Positions 32,281 through 44,781 of a stretch of DNA of 64,000 bases are shown piece by piece. This stretch comes from Cycas panzhihuaensis (lineage: Eukaryota; Cycadophyta), in contig CM041465.1 of assembly GCA_023213395.1 (NCBI GenBank), positions 174,847,741-174,911,740 of the forward strand, given 5' to 3'. The notes under the pieces were generated by a model. That model was not told where the DNA came from. It was given only the letters and a program-made list of their open reading frames with translations, and made no database searches. Position 1 is the first letter of the stretch, and the number at the start of each line of letters is the position of its first letter. Position numbers and translations under genes: made by a program.

Positions 32281-33499
32281 GTAAGGCTTCAGCCTACTAA
32301 CATTCACCATTTTGGATACAATTCGATCATTAAGCTATCCAAGATGGACTGCTCCATTTGTACCTATGTACATTACCTTATACGGTCCCAACCAACGGAG
32401 CTTCAACTTTCTTGGTTTTGTATGAAATTTGCTATCGTACATCAATACAAGATCGCCTTCCTAAAATTGCAATGTTTTGATGTGTCGATCATGCCAGACT
32501 TTTCGTTGTTGCTTCTCCGTTCGTAGTTCCCATAATGCTCGCACCCTCTTTTCGTCTAATTTAAATAGTTCCATCATTCGTGCATTCCATGAATCTTGTT
32601 CGTTCATCCTCAACTGTGCTACTACTCGAAAACTTTCAACTTGGAACTCTAATGGAAGTACTACCTCAAGTCCGTACAGCAACTGGAAGGGTGTTTATTT
32701 GTGTGGTCTTTTGATCGTTGTCCTGTCAGCCCAAAGAACAGAATGCAAACGTTCTGCCAAATTTGTTCTTCCTTCGCTACATATTTTTGATAGAGCAATC
32801 TTCAAAATTTTGTTAGTACTTTCTACCTGAACGTTTGCTCTAGGGTAGTAGGGAGAAGATTGAAAATGTTGAATCATAAATTCTTTGGTTAAATATTTTA
32901 TAGCACTATTTAAAAAGCTGCTACCCTGATCTGTTACCAACTCTAATGGCCAACCAAATCGAACAAATAATATCTTCATACAGAAATGTAGCAGTACTTC
33001 TCGCATCGCAATGTCTAAAGGGTCGGGCTTCGATCCATTTTGTAAAAAAATCTGTGGTGACCAATATATATCTTGCATTTGTTCGTTTCGTTGGGGGACT
33101 TATTGGTCCAATAAAGTCCAATCCCTATTTTTCAAAAGGTGCTTGTGCCAAAATTAGATGCAAGGGCCTAAAATGATTCTTGCTTGGATTACCCACCTGT
33201 TGACACGCATCACATCTTTTTATCCACTTTGTCATATCTTCAAATATTGATGGCCACCAAAAGCCTGCCAACAAAATCTTCCTGACTGTGGGTTCAACTC
33301 CCCGATGCTTAGCTATGACCCCTTCATGTGCTTCTCGCAAAATGCCCTGCACCTCATGTTCCATTATGCAATGACGTAACACACCATCCACACTTAGCTT
33401 GTATAACATTCCACGTACTAGTTGAAACGGAAAAGTTTTTCGAATAAAACTTTGTCGTTCAACTTTTTCCAACCCTTTCGGTGTTTGTCTCGTGGCGAG
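32281..33499 (-). pseudogene. Gypsy G integrase
   Basis: Zinc module: AHEGVIAKHRG (two His) and CDACQQVGNPSK. Core: GLDFIGPISPPTK with the first Asp (preceded by a TGA where Trp is usual), ELVTDQGSSF with the second, and NVQVESTNKIL with Glu; all three catalytic residues survive. The C-terminal part reads LRWLGPYKV and VNVSRLKPYT, a GPY-like end without chromodomain. A stop and shifts lie near 32690 and 33080. Confidence 0.88.
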
Positions 33500-34036
33500 G
33501 TATTTTGCAATCCCTTCATACCATTTTGGTATGGCTTCTATAGAAAACAATTGTGTATCTGGAAAATCGTCTAGTACTCCTGTGGCTGGTTCCCCTTCCA
33601 CTTCTCTTGAAAGCACGTCCTGTATCATGTGTTTATCACCTCTTTTAACTATAATTTTGAAGTTAAATTCTTGAAATAACATTAGCCACTTGCTGATTCT
33701 ACTCTGTAAAATAGGCTTGTTTATCAAGTATTTCAGAGCTTGATGATCTACATAAAAAATGAACACGTTAGCAAGCAAATAATGGCTGAATTTCTGAAGG
33801 GCATAAACCATGCCCAGACCTTCCCGCTCTGTAACTGAATAATTCCGTTCAGCAGGTGTCAATTTTCTGCTAGTGAAGTGAATAGGTAGATCTACATTGT
33901 TGTCACTAGGTTGTGTTAAAACACATCCTATTGCCATCAAAGAAGCATCCACGTGAATGTGAAATGGCCAATCCCAGTATGGAAATCTTAAAATTGGGGC
34001 TTCTGCAATCTTCCTTTTCAACAATTCAAATTCTAA
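33500..34036 (-). pseudogene. Gypsy G RNase H
   Basis: FHIHVDASLMAIGCVL, YSVTEREGLGMVYAL, FYVDHQALKYL and IQDVLSREVEG give the D-E-D-D set in order. It is open for about 170 codons and runs on into the integrase zinc module. One of the best-kept domains of G. Confidence 0.9.
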
Positions 34037-34950
34037 TTACTGTTGCAAATTCCATTCCCAGGCTGTCTCTTTCTTAAGCAATTTTTCTGAAGGATTTACA
34101 ATCTGTGCATAGCCTTTAATGAATTTCCTATAGTATCCTATCATACCTAAAAAGGCCTTCACTGACTTTGTTGTTTTGGGTACTGAAAAATTCAGGATTA
34201 TTATTACTTTACCTAGGTCTGTCCGCAGGCCATCCTTGCTTACAATATGTCCCAAAAGAGATCCAAATGGAACCAAAAATGTACATTTGGCTGGGTTTAA
34301 GAAAAGTTTGCTTTTTCGGCACATCTCCAACATTGCTTTCAAATTCCCCAAGTGATCTTTTAACAATGAGTACAATGTTCAATCATCCAAAAAAACTTCG
34401 ATGGACTTACCAATTGCCTGCCAAAAAATGTTCAGAATGATTCTCTGAAAGGTGGATGGTGCATTCATTAACCCAAAGGGCATCACCTTGTACGCATATG
34501 TCCCCCATTCAATGACAAAGGTTATCTTTAGCTAATCTTGTTCTGCAATTCTCACCTGGTTGTATCCGCTGAAACCATCTGTAAATGAATAGACTTCATG
34601 ACCTGCTACCTTCTCCAGAATGTCTTTTATAAGAGGTATTAGAAATGGATCCTTTTTTGTTGCCTTATTAAGGGCTCTGTAATCCATGCAAACCCGAATT
34701 TTTCCGTTATTTTTAGGTACCACCACTACTGGGCTTACCCATTCACTAGTTTCCACTTCAAAAATATATCCAACTTCCAGCAATTTGTCCAATTCTACTT
34801 TCATCTTTTCTTTATACTTTGGATTCATCCAATAAGGACGCTGATGGACTGGTTTTGTTCCTTCCATTAAGCCAATTCGATGTTCTCCCAATTTCGGTGG
34901 TATTCCTTTTAAGTCCTGGTATGACTAGGCAAAAACATCTTATATTCTGA
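34037..34950 (-). pseudogene. Gypsy G reverse transcriptase
   Basis: GTKPVHQRPYWMNPKYKEKM, IRVCMDYRALNKATKKDPF, VYSFTDGFSGYNQVRI with the first Asp, YKVMPFGLMNAPSTFQRI, then FLDD followed by a stop (near 34375). The connection reads FLGMIGYYRKFIKGYAQIV. Two or three stops in total. Confidence 0.9.
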
Positions 34951-35734
34951 TAATAGACTTGTAGCCTGCTGCACAATCTCCTTATCCTAATAGTCTCCTA
35001 TTTAGATCATTTGAGGACATTCTTTTGTGCCTACATTTATCTGCTGTATTTTTAATTGTTCACTTTGTATCGTCTTGCCATCATGATTCCGCCTATATGC
35101 TGGTGTTTGTTCTATTACTCTATACCCATATTCCATATTGGAATATTCTTTAGGAAATTCGCCACCTTTTTGTTTTACTTCAATTTGATTACAATTTAAC
35201 TCAGCTCCTATTTCGGAGGTGATTGTCAAGGAATCATCAATGTCTGGGAATGTGGTCAAGCTACTGTCCTGTTTTTGAAATCTTGATAGGAAGCTTTTCC
35301 ACAATTCATTCCATGATTTAAACTTACTACTATTAATCGAGAACCATGCTGCAGCTTGACCCTCAAGTGACAATGCAAACAAATAACAAAAGTCTTGATG
35401 TTGATTATTATTCGTGAACAATTGATTACAATAGTTTATATGATTTTCAACCTAATTTGCTTGCCCCCAAAACTTTCTTCCATTATCAAATTTTTTCCTC
35501 CAAACTTGGTGTACTCTGTGTTGTTTCTTTTCCCACTACGTCGTTTGATTTTGGAGAGTCCATGCATACTTCTAATTTGTAGCATGGAGCAAATTCCGTC
35601 TCTCCCCAAGCATTCTGCAGCCAATTCATCATATATGTTGATGATACATTACTTGGTATATTTGTCTAAAGTTGATAAACCACCTCTAAGCAGAGGCTTG
35701 TAGTGGGTTCTGATCCCATAGTTGTGGATGATGC
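34951..35734 (-). pseudogene. Second gag-like segment between protease and RT of G
   Basis: About 35290-35470 on the minus strand reads KFWGQAN, then INYCNQLFTNNNQHQDFCYL, FALSLEGQAAAWFSINSS and FKSWNELWKSFLSRFQ. This has the spacing of a retrotransposon gag capsid (F..SL.G.A..WF......W..L...F...F). G's regular gag lies 2 kb away at 37100-37760, so this is an extra copy or a captured domain. It is followed by an acidic linker into RT. Stops break its N-terminal part. Confidence 0.6.
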
Positions 35735-36358
35735 TCATTCTTTGTCAACTATCTTTTCCATTTGAGGCCCATCTGAGCATAATGGCAAGGTCACCGCTTT
35801 GTTTTTTGCTTTCAGCGTGAATGTGAATTCCCCCCAATCTTGTATGGCTTTTGTTGCCAATATCCATGATCTCCCTAACAATGTTGGATATGTTCCTTTT
35901 TCATTTTGCATTTGCACTACTGTGAAATCTAGTAAAACAGTGATTCCTACCACCATGATTGGAACATTCATTAATGTTCCCATTGGTCTTACCTATAATT
36001 GATTGGGCAGTCTAATTGAATAGTCTGGGGCTACCATTTTTGGCCTTCCCAATTCTATCCAAGAAGACTTAGGGAGCACATTGACTCCTAATCCTCCATC
36101 CACAATTGTTTTGCACAACATTATACCAAAAATGATCATTGGTACTCTTGGATCGACCCCTTTTTCCTTAGCGGCTATCATAATAGGTTTTTCAATCTAG
36201 TCTAAAATCAATTGCTGAAAATAACTAGCTTCCCACCATTTAAATACTGTCGCAATAGGAATTGAGACTCCTAATTCAATCAATAGATCTTTGACCATCT
36301 GAAGTCTTGACCATGGATTCATACCTTCTTTTGGCTGAATTTTTGCAGGGGCTATCCG
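35735..36358 (-). pseudogene. Gypsy G protease
   Basis: PRVPMIIFGIMLCKTIVDGG leads into LGVNVLPKSSWIELG; the catalytic triplet reads D-G-G instead of DSG/DTG. YPTLLGRSWILATKAI is the second-half Leu-Gly-Arg motif of retropepsins. The D-x-G-x-x-VN(V/I)(L/M)P style is typical of Athila/Tat protease. It is an open question whether DGG would be active. Confidence 0.8.
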
Positions 36359-38169
36359 TCATTTATATATTTGTCCCTTGAATCGGCCTTCTTGGTGAGC
36401 TTCTTCTTGTTGTACTTCACCCATTGCATCCTGCAGAATTTTGATAGCTTCTTGGAGTCTTTGCTTTTCTACTACTGGATCCGAAAAAGTATCATGGATA
36501 GCTGTGGAGGTTATCTTTCCACTTCGCATTTGCAATTGGAGAGGCACATCTTTATCTGGAACAATCGAGGCCAGTTTGCATTTTGCGTATTATTCTTTGG
36601 GCAATTGACCCATTCATGGTCCGCTGGTCCACATTCTTCACAAATGAATTCTCCTCCTTTTTTTCTAATGGGCATTCTGATCTAAAATGACCCCATCTTT
36701 GGCATAGAAAGTATTTGAGTGGATTGGCCTTTCCCTTATATTGCTTTCTTGTTTTCTCCGGCTTTTACAGAATACATTATGGATATCATTCTTAGGACGA
36801 GAAAAGCATTCCCACATGTTGTGGTTTGTTTTTCTACAATACTCACACCATGTTGATGTTTTATTATGTTTGTTCCTCAGATGCCCTTGTTGGTTACATG
36901 GTGGTGGACACCACATATTTTCTCATGATTTCTTCACACGCAGCTTGGCGAGTTTCGAACGTAAATTCTCCACTTCTTGATTCTAGTACATATTGGCTGG
37001 CTTTGCCACTGATGGCTATTGTTTTAAAGCTTCCACTTCTCTTTTTAATGCCTCAATTTCCGGATTTGTTCTCGTTTGATAATTCACTCCCCATACTAGC
37101 TAGGAGAGAATTGGGCCCATTTGTCCTGTCTGTTGGTTGGCCCATTGAGAGTATGCAGTCTTCATTTGATTTTCAAACTTTAGGGCCAACTCACATACTT
37201 GTTTGTAGTTGTTCATTGGGTGCAACAAAATTTTGTCTCTTAATTGTGGAATTAGTCCTTGCACAAAATATTTCATTGTTAGCATTGGACTAATTGATGT
37301 TATTGGGTGCATATTACTCATTATTATGCGCATTCTTCCATCAAAATCATTTACAGATTCTCCCAGATACTGCTTCATTTCTTCTAAGGCTTGAAAAATG
37401 GCCATAGTGTCTCTCAAATTTTGGAATCGATCTAGAAATTGATCTTGTAATCTTTCCCATGACAGATTCTATGCTGCAACATACTGGAACCATTCAACTG
37501 CTACTCCCCACAAGGTAGAAAAGAAACAAGCTTTTATCTCTTCTAGGTCAGTGATTTTCTTTATCTTTAGCATGTTCTTAAACAATGCTAAATTATCTCC
37601 AGGTTCCATCGATCCATCAAACTGAATGCTTGAAAATGCGGAATCATTTTGCAAAATTATGTAGGGTCCCACTGACCCTGCTCCACTTCCTTGGCCCGTA
37701 CCTTGCAATAGTGGATTGCCACTTCCTCCCGCATTTATAAGCAACGACTGATTCAATGATGATCCGCCACCTCCTAAATTTCCTCCTGGTGGTGTACTTC
37801 CCTGCCTGCACTTCCTCTAGAGCTCACGATTGTCACTTTGAGTAATGGATTCAAAATGTGACTTAGGGGAGTTCTAACTTCTACCAAATGATGGTTCCAC
37901 TCTCTATTTGTTGTACTATACAATTCTAATTCAATCGAATTGTTTCTCTTCTCTTGTATAAATGATTCTTCCGCGATTTCTTTATGGCTTTCCTTCGCCT
38001 GAGTTTCTACTTCATGGGGATCCTCTTCCAATGCGTACCCTTGGCTATTTTCTACTTCGATTATCTTTTCTCTGACATACTCCTCTGATAATTCCCACTC
38101 TGTTCGTCTTTCCTCCTCCTTATTCGACTTCCTTCCTGAAATCGAGTTAGTAAGTGGTCGCCTCTTCAC
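36359..38169 (-). pseudogene. Gypsy G gag
   Basis: N-terminal acidic/lysine-rich region (37774-38169), then capsid: IQFDGSMEPGDNLALFKNML, ACFFSTLWGVAVEWFQYV, SWERLQDQFLDRFQNLRD and LGESVNDFDGRMRIIMSNM. The nucleocapsid CEYCRKTNHNMWEC (36806-36847) is CX2CX4HX4C. Stops and shifts near 37460, 37090 and 36660. The start is not certain; 38169 is the first ATG in a frame leading into gag. 38170-38350 is leader. Confidence 0.82.
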
Positions 38170-38350
38170 TTGCTTCCTTGGTGTGATTACGAATCTCGGC
38201 TTTCTTACTCTAGCCTAGAGTCTTTCATTCTCCCAACGCTCTCCGCATTCTTTTCATGTTTCTTTTTCCACCCTGGGTGGCATGGAAGAGGTCCCGCTAT
38301 TTGCTTGGCTCTATCCATTCTAATACTACCGAATCCTCTGGGTTTTATTA

Positions 38351-38363
38351 GGCAACAGAACCA
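38351..38363 (-). other. Primer-binding site of gypsy G (unusual)
   Basis: GGCAACAGAACCA on the plus strand, TGGTTCTGTTGCC on the element strand, one base from the LTR. It is not the initiator tRNA-Met site used by the other elements. It resembles the Asp-type site TGGCGCCGTTGCC with three differences; the tRNA is not settled. Confidence 0.65.
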
Positions 38364-38364
38364 A

Positions 38365-38949
38365 TGTGTGCCGTGCACCTATCCATTACGTCATTGCTCT
38401 TAATGAACTATGCAAGTACAAGGAATAATCCATATGATGCAAAACATGATATTATTGCAATAGGGAACTGCACCTGGTCCTCTCACAACCAGACGCAGAC
38501 CCGATAGTACACAGAAGATAGATGTCTAACCGACTTACACCAAGAGAAGATTTATAGGTTGAAGAGTATCTTGGCCGACTACCTTCTACTATACACAAAA
38601 CATACATCTTGTCCCTTCCCTTTTCCCTTTAAATACATGATTCACAACAACTTCAACCGTAATAAGTTACAATGAGTACAACAGTTAATTCCTGTGTATA
38701 CAAAACATAATTTATTAAAACAATATTCTTTAATAGACTACATTCTGCTCGCAATCCCATCTTGGATCACAATATTGACTACAACTACGATCTACTCGTG
38801 ATCTCATCCCGACTACGATCTACTCACAATCTTGACTCCAACTATGATCTTCTCGCAATCTCTGCCTGATCTGCAATATGCTCGCAATCTCGACCCGAAC
38901 TGCGATCTGCTCGCAATCTTGGCCTGTATCACGATTTGCTCGCAACCTC
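38365..38949 (-). repeat. 5' LTR of gypsy G, first part
   Basis: Matches 29271 onward; GCCGAC at 38574-38579. Interrupted inside its tandem array by Copia H; resumes at 46239. Confidence 0.88.
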
Positions 38950-39503
38950 TGTGAAAAGAGGCCTAATGGCCTCACAGTCCCAAGATCTAGAAGCTAGTAT
39001 CACTCTAGTTCTAGAAGCAGGAATACTTAACAAATATAATACTCTCAAGGTAAAAGAAAGCATAAGAGACAAAGCATAAAATGAAGGAGCAAGAGAAATG
39101 ATACCCAATGTGTGGAGTTGGAATTGGTCCAACCTCCAAAGAATAAACAGTTTGATTAGCAAACTGGCACCATAACAATACAGCGCCAACTCTCTTATGA
39201 GACAATGAGGAGAGGTCTCATTATATAGAGTGAGATGAGAGACCTAAGGCCTTGGATGCTTGACAAGTGTCAAACATCCAAGATACATGCCTTGCATGTA
39301 GGACATGTGTCCTTTTGGGCTCTCATGTGAGCAAAAATGCATGAGGGTCCATTTGACCCTTTAGTGACAATGTTGTGTCACTAGAAAGAATGTGGGTGTG
39401 CACTTTATCACTTAAGTGATAAGTCAACCCTAAAGTATAAAAGTACACATATTACATAAAAATTAAAGTACATAACCTTAACATGTAAACATAAGGTTTA
39501 ACA
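38950..39503 (-). repeat. 3' LTR of Copia H
   Basis: 554 bp, TGTGAAAAG...GGTTTAACA. Hairpin 39251-39282 with one mismatched base relative to the 5' LTR copy. PPT TAAGGGGGGT (minus) at 39504-39513. Confidence 0.95.
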
Positions 39504-40286
39504 ACCCCCCTTACTGTTTACAATGTTAAGTCGGACACCAAGACCATCTCTGAATTTTACAAACTTTTCTCTACCAAGAGGCTTGGTAAAGATATCTGTT
39601 GTCTGCTCCTCTATAGGTCTCAGATCGAGGTTGATCTCACCATTCTGAACATGCTCTCTGATGAAGTGATGGTGAACCTCGATGTGTTTTGTCCGTGCAT
39701 GAAAAACTGGATTCTTGCCTAACTTGAGTACACTTTGATTGTCACAATGTATCCTAGTGGGGTGACCCTGCTCAAGTCCAAGTTCCCCAAGAATCCGTCG
39801 TAGCCAGATAGCCTCACAAGCTGCGCTGACTGCAGCTTTGTACTCTGCTTCGGTGGAGGACAAGGTAACATTGGGTTGCTTCTTGCAACTCCACAAAACA
39901 ACTGCTAAACCAAGGGAAAAACAGTATCCCGAGGTTGATCTCCTGCTATCTTGGCAACCTGCCCAACCAGAATCAGAGAATCCTTCCAGAGTGAAGTTTT
40001 CATTATGCGCATACTCAAGGCCATGCTGCAATGTGCCTTTGATGTATTTAAGTATGCGTTTAGCTGCATTCCATTGTATCTGATTGGGTTGAGACATGTA
40101 TCGTGAGCAAATCCCAACTGCAAATAAAATGTCCGGTCGAGTGTTGGTGAGATAAATGAGGCTCCCAATCAACTGCCGGTAAAGTGTGGGATCTTCCGGT
40201 GCAGCTTCCTCATTGAGAGTAAGCTTAGATCTATTCTCCATTGGTGTAGGCATTGGTTTGCAATCGTGCATCCTGAGCCGCTGCAA
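39504..40286 (-). pseudogene. Copia H RNase H
   Basis: Open for about 260 codons from RLRMHDCKPMPTPMEN. RT-RH connection TRPDILFAVGICSRYMSQP; RNase H with [61 protein letters not shown] and [14 protein letters not shown]. It ends in NSKGGC at the PPT. A single TGA just upstream (about 40289, Trp in relatives) separates it from RT. Confidence 0.93.
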
Positions 40287-41090
40287 AATGTCTCAAGAAT
40301 ATTTCGCTTGGGAGATGAAGATATAGCCTGGTTGTTGCCATATCTCAAAGCCTAAGAAATAGTGAAGAAGTCCAAGATCTATCATCTCGAAACTTCTTTT
40401 TAAGTCGTCCTGGAGAATGTGTATCATCTTAGTGTCACTGCCAGTGATCACTAAATCATCTACATACAAGGCAACAAAAATGACATGGTTCTTTTCATGT
40501 TTTATATATAGATTAGGATCTGAAGTAGATTGATGAAACCCATGTCTTAAGAAGTAATCATCGATCTTTGAGTACCATGCTCTTGAAGCTTGTTTCAAGC
40601 CATATAACGCCTTTCTTAGGCGATATACAAAATGCTCCTTGCCTTGTACTTTGTAACCGGGAGGTTGCTCCAAATATACCTCCTCCTGAAGATCGCCATT
40701 AAGAAAGGCGCTCTTCACGTCCATCTGATAGACTGGCCATTTGCATTGAGCAGCTAAGGCCAAGATGAGTCTGATGGTGTTTATATTTGCCACTGGTGCA
40801 AAGGTTTTTTCATAGTCTATGCCTTCCTTTTGTTTGAATCCTTTTGCCACAAGGCAGGCCTTTTGCCGTTTAAGTGAACCATCAGAATGGAATTTGATCT
40901 TGTAGACCCATTTGCAACTGATTGCCTGTTTGTGTTTAGGCAATTCAACCAAATTCCAAGTACCATTCTTTTCAATAGAATGGATTTCTTCATCCATGGC
41001 AGCCTTCCAATTTTTATTTTTAGAAGCCTCCTCAAAAGTGGAAGGCTTATCAACATAAAGCACTTCAGCCATAAGTGCATAATTGGTCTG
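40287..41090 (-). pseudogene. Copia H reverse transcriptase
   Basis: 260 open codons: CKWVYKIKFHSDGSLKRQKA, LVAKGFKQKEGIDYEKTFAP, QMDVKSAFLNGDLQEEVYLE, LYGLKQASRAWYSKIDDYF and YVDDLVITGSD (catalytic YVDD intact). The region before it has a TAG near 41090 where Gln is likely. Confidence 0.94.
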
Positions 41091-42634
41091 CTACCGATAT
41101 TTTGATGGACGTTTTCCTTCAATGATGTGGTCGTCTTGAACTATTTGTGTGTACCATTTTGGTAACTTTTGAATCGAAGTAACTTGAACCTCAAGATCTT
41201 CTATTCTAAGTGGTTGATCAACAGAAGATGTGCTTGGATCAAGTGGAGCAAAATCAGTTGATGTAGACGGTCCAGTGGGTGTAGATGATGTACATGGTGT
41301 AGAAGATTGAGAGGGAAGGAAGGCCTCAACAATCTTCTTGCCTTTGTCAATGGGAGGTTGCATGGATGCCGTTTGCAACTCCTTATGATCTTCTTCAGCA
41401 AAGATCACATCTCTTGAGAGATGCATTTTCTTCCCTATGGGATCATACAACTTGTAGGCTTTGCTGTGAATGGCATATCCTACAAAGATGCATTTTAGAC
41501 TATGCTTGTCTAATTTCTTCCTTTGTTGATCGGGAATGTACATATAAGCAGTGCACCCAAAAGTCCTCAAATGGTGATGTAGGCTTTTTCCGCACCATGC
41601 CTCCTCGGGTGTCATATCGGTGGATCATGTAGTAGGATTGCGATTGGCCACATAGGCATTGTGTGAAATGCTTCCACTTGAGAAGCTCGAGTGAGTCCTT
41701 GTGCATGTATCATTGCTTTGGCTTTATTAGCCAAAGTTACATTCGATCATTCAGAGACTCCATTTTGTTGAGGAGTGTGAGGAATAGTTAGTTGTCTCCG
41801 AATGCCATTATCCTTGCAGTATTGGGTGAATTCATTTGATATAAATTCACCTCCATTGTCTATCCTTAATGTTTTGATTGAGTGGCCAGACTCATTTTCC
41901 ACTTCAAGCTTGAATTCTTTGAACTTGGAAAATGCTTCAGATTTGTGTTTGATGAAGTAGACCCAGACTTTATGAGAAAAGTCATCAATGAAGGAGATGT
42001 AATACAAAGCTCCTCCAACAGATCTCGTGGACATAGGTCCACACAAATCCGAATGTACCAACTGCAAAGGATGTGATGCACGCCACGCTTTGCCTTTAGG
42101 GAAAGGTAATCGATACTGAGTTCCCATAATGCATGCTTCACAAAGAAATTTTGTGCCATATATCTTTGGAAGCCCATGTACCATATTCTTGTTGATCATC
42201 TGCCTCAAATTATCTAAGCTCAAATGGCCTAGACGTTGATGCCAAAGTTGCATCTTGGACAAGTATGGAGTGACAATTGAACCAGAGTAAGCAGAATCAA
42301 GTGTTATATTATTTGCATCCAATTTGTAGAGGCCTTGATCCTCATAGCCAACAGCTACTACTTGGTCATCTTTGTCACTGATTATACATTTCCCATTTCT
42401 GAACAAGACACTCATCTGTTGCTTGTCCAACTTGCTAACAGATAGTAAGTTCTTGTCCATTGAAGGTATGAAGTAGGCATTGCCATCGAGAAATGAGGAG
42501 GAAGGATTTGATGAAGAATGAAAAGGAGTTATTGTGCCTATTCCAGAAATTTTAACAGATTGATTGTTCCCAAAGGTCACTGATTGACCTTTACCTTCCT
42601 TGATGTCGGTGAGGAGCTCTTCACTTCTAGTCAT
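41091..42634 (-). pseudogene. Copia H integrase
   Basis: Protease C-terminus reads VTFGNNQSVKISGIG and IPSMDKNLLSVSKL. Then LWHQRLGHLSLDNLRQM and CEACIMGTQYRLPFPKG (HHCC), LVHSDLCGPMST (first Asp), RIDNGGEFIS (second Asp) and TPQQNGVSE (Glu), followed by a stop near 41744. A frameshift near 41650 precedes MTPEEAWCGKS and LRTFGCTAYMYIPDQQRKKL. Only these two lesions break the domain. Confidence 0.92.
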
Positions 42635-42889
42635 ATGTTGTGAAACTCCAGAATCAATAATTCAAGTTTTATCAACCTTGGATGTTTGATATGCATAAAA
42701 TAGTTTGTCTTCATCTGCAAACTGATTAAAGTGGCGTTGATTGCCACCTCTGAAACCCCCCCTTCCTCTTTGACCTCCTCGATAGGCACCTCGATTTGGT
42801 CAAGGGGGTTGCTGCAGCTGCTGTTGTTGCTGGAATCTTTGTTGGTACTGCTGACGTGGCTGTTGTTGTCGCTGATTTGGATGACGTGG
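42635..42889 (-). pseudogene. Copia H protease N-terminus and Gln-rich gag tail
   Basis: Gln/Pro/Arg-rich linker, then RGGQRGRGGFRGGNQ and IIDSGVSQHMTRSEE with the catalytic DSG; the codon before IIDSG is TGA (about 42659-42661), Trp in J and D. A TAG at 42887-42889 and a TGA near 42800 replace Gln and Arg codons. Confidence 0.88.
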
Positions 42890-43702
42890 CTACTGCTGAC
42901 GTAGATCTACTTGCTTCTTTCGACAATCATGTGCTATGTGGCCAGGTTTGCCACAATAATGACATACAACATTGGTCCTTGAAGACCCAATGTTCATGTT
43001 CCCAAACTGCTTTAAGAGTGCAGGTTTGGGGTGCTGTTTGGCCTTTAACTTGGCCATGAATGCACCTGATGTAGATGGTTCCTCCTCATTATCTTTAGTG
43101 TAGATTTGTTCTTCTTGAAGTAGCAGACTTTCAAATTCATTGAATGACATTCTTTTGAGAGAACCATCTCTTGTAGTAGACGATATGAAGCCATTGTAGT
43201 CCTTGGGCAAAGCTTTGGTGATGGATGTAATCAGTTCATCTCTTGTAGCTGGACTACCTAGTGTATTCAGTTCATTACATACCTCCTTGATGGAGGAAAG
43301 AAAAGCCGACATGGGCTTGACAAACTTTACAAAATACAATTTGGCCTTAACCATTAAAATGTGAGCTTCATCTCGCCTTTCATACAATGAGGACAAAATG
43401 TCCCAAGCTTCCTTAGAAGTTTTAGCACAAGCAATATTTTTATCTACATGCACATCAATAATCATATGAAGGAATGCCAAAGCGATTTCATCTTTGGCTT
43501 CCCAAGCAGCAACTAAAGCATCATCAGGTTGCATAGTTACATTGCCATTGATAACAGGTGCAGGTTGAGGTAATCTCCCAGAAACATAACTCCAAAATTC
43601 ATTCATGATCAGCAAATTAAAGGTGAGTCTCTTCCATTCTTGATAATTATCTTGACCTGTTAGTCGAATGGTGCATGCATTTAGCATGTTGATAGTAGCC
43701 AT
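42890..43702 (-). pseudogene. Copia H gag
   Basis: Open gag of 270 codons from ATG 43702: MATINMLNACTIRLTGQDNY, WEAKDEIALAFLHMI, SKEAWDILSSLYERRDEAH, SSIKEVCNELNTLGSPATRD, LPKDYNGFISSTTRDGSL and CHYCGKPGHIAHDC (42932-42973, CX2CX4HX4C). It is the only intact gag frame in the window and serves as reference for C and D. It ends at a Gln-to-TAG change, so in life it continued into pol in the same frame. Confidence 0.93.
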
Positions 43703-44586
43703 GTTTCAGTTATAAAAGCTTGAAGCTAGCAGATAACTTGGAAACTCAAAGCTTCCGTTGCTTAAGTTTCACCTTCTAATGAAACCAACAGTCCTGATCC
43801 TACTAGAAGATCCAACAATTGAATGGAATGATGAGGGGTGGAGGACTAGGCTATGGAGTTGGTCCAACTCTGATCTTATAGAGGAGATCCAACAGTTCGC
43901 CAAGTTAAATCTAGGACAAGGCAAGTAGGGTTGATCTGCATGGACGTACCATGCTTTCCACAGGATTCTGACCCTAATAACACCCTTTTCAACCTCCTTT
44001 CCCTCAAGCAACCTTAATTGTCGTTACCGTGCAGTCGGTTGGTCCCCTAGGGAATGCACCAAGCTTAAGGTTAATTCAAAGGCAAGGTTTGAACCTTTTT
44101 TGGACCTCTCCAACAAGATTTTAAGTCACTTTTTAGCAGTTTTAAAGTGAACTTAGATTTATTTACTTGGATGATGTACTTATAAGAATGCTTGATTAAG
44201 CTTTACAATGAAAGAGTGTCTTCAAAAAGAAGCAATTTTAGTACATCAATATGAACACTTAAAGTGTTTATTACAATGAGCTCTTTAATGAACTGTAGTG
44301 CTTATGTTGATCCAAGTAAAAAACAGATGCTTGATTACAATAAGTTTTGTAAAAGTACTTTGAAAAATGTGCTTAAGTACTCAATGAAGCAAGGCAAAAT
44401 TTGTGATGAAGATACAAATGGGTTCCTTTTAATGCTGAAAAGTGAAGGTAAGAGAACCACTTGCAAAAAAATGGACACCAAGCACCAAGTGTTGGGACTT
44501 AAAAACAGTCCTAACGATCAAAAGAGAAGTGATTTTATTAAGTACAAAGTTTTTTTTTTGAGCCCTTTTTGTGACTAGGGGCATTA

Positions 44587-44605
44587 GGTCACCATGCAAG
44601 GTGCC
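44587..44605 (-). promoter_or_regulatory. Leader stem-loop motif, copy 1 (Copia H)
   Basis: GGTCACCATGCAAGGTGCC on the plus strand, the exact complement of the D copies at 2752 and 3106. Confidence 0.55.
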
Positions 44606-44781
44606 TTAAAAAGTGTTTGAAAAATAGTGATAAATATCACTTTTTACAATATGCAAACACTTAAAATCACTTCACCTAAATCAATTAACACTTATGCAAC
44701 ATTAATTAAGTGTTAAAAAGAGCTTAAAGAGCCAAAAACATAGGCTGAAATTTGAATTTTTTTTTGCAACTTGAACAATAA

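Noticed and set aside
36826-37293. Open plus-strand frame of 155 codons
   Set aside because: Lies opposite the gag of G, which has recognisable capsid and CCHC motifs on the minus strand.
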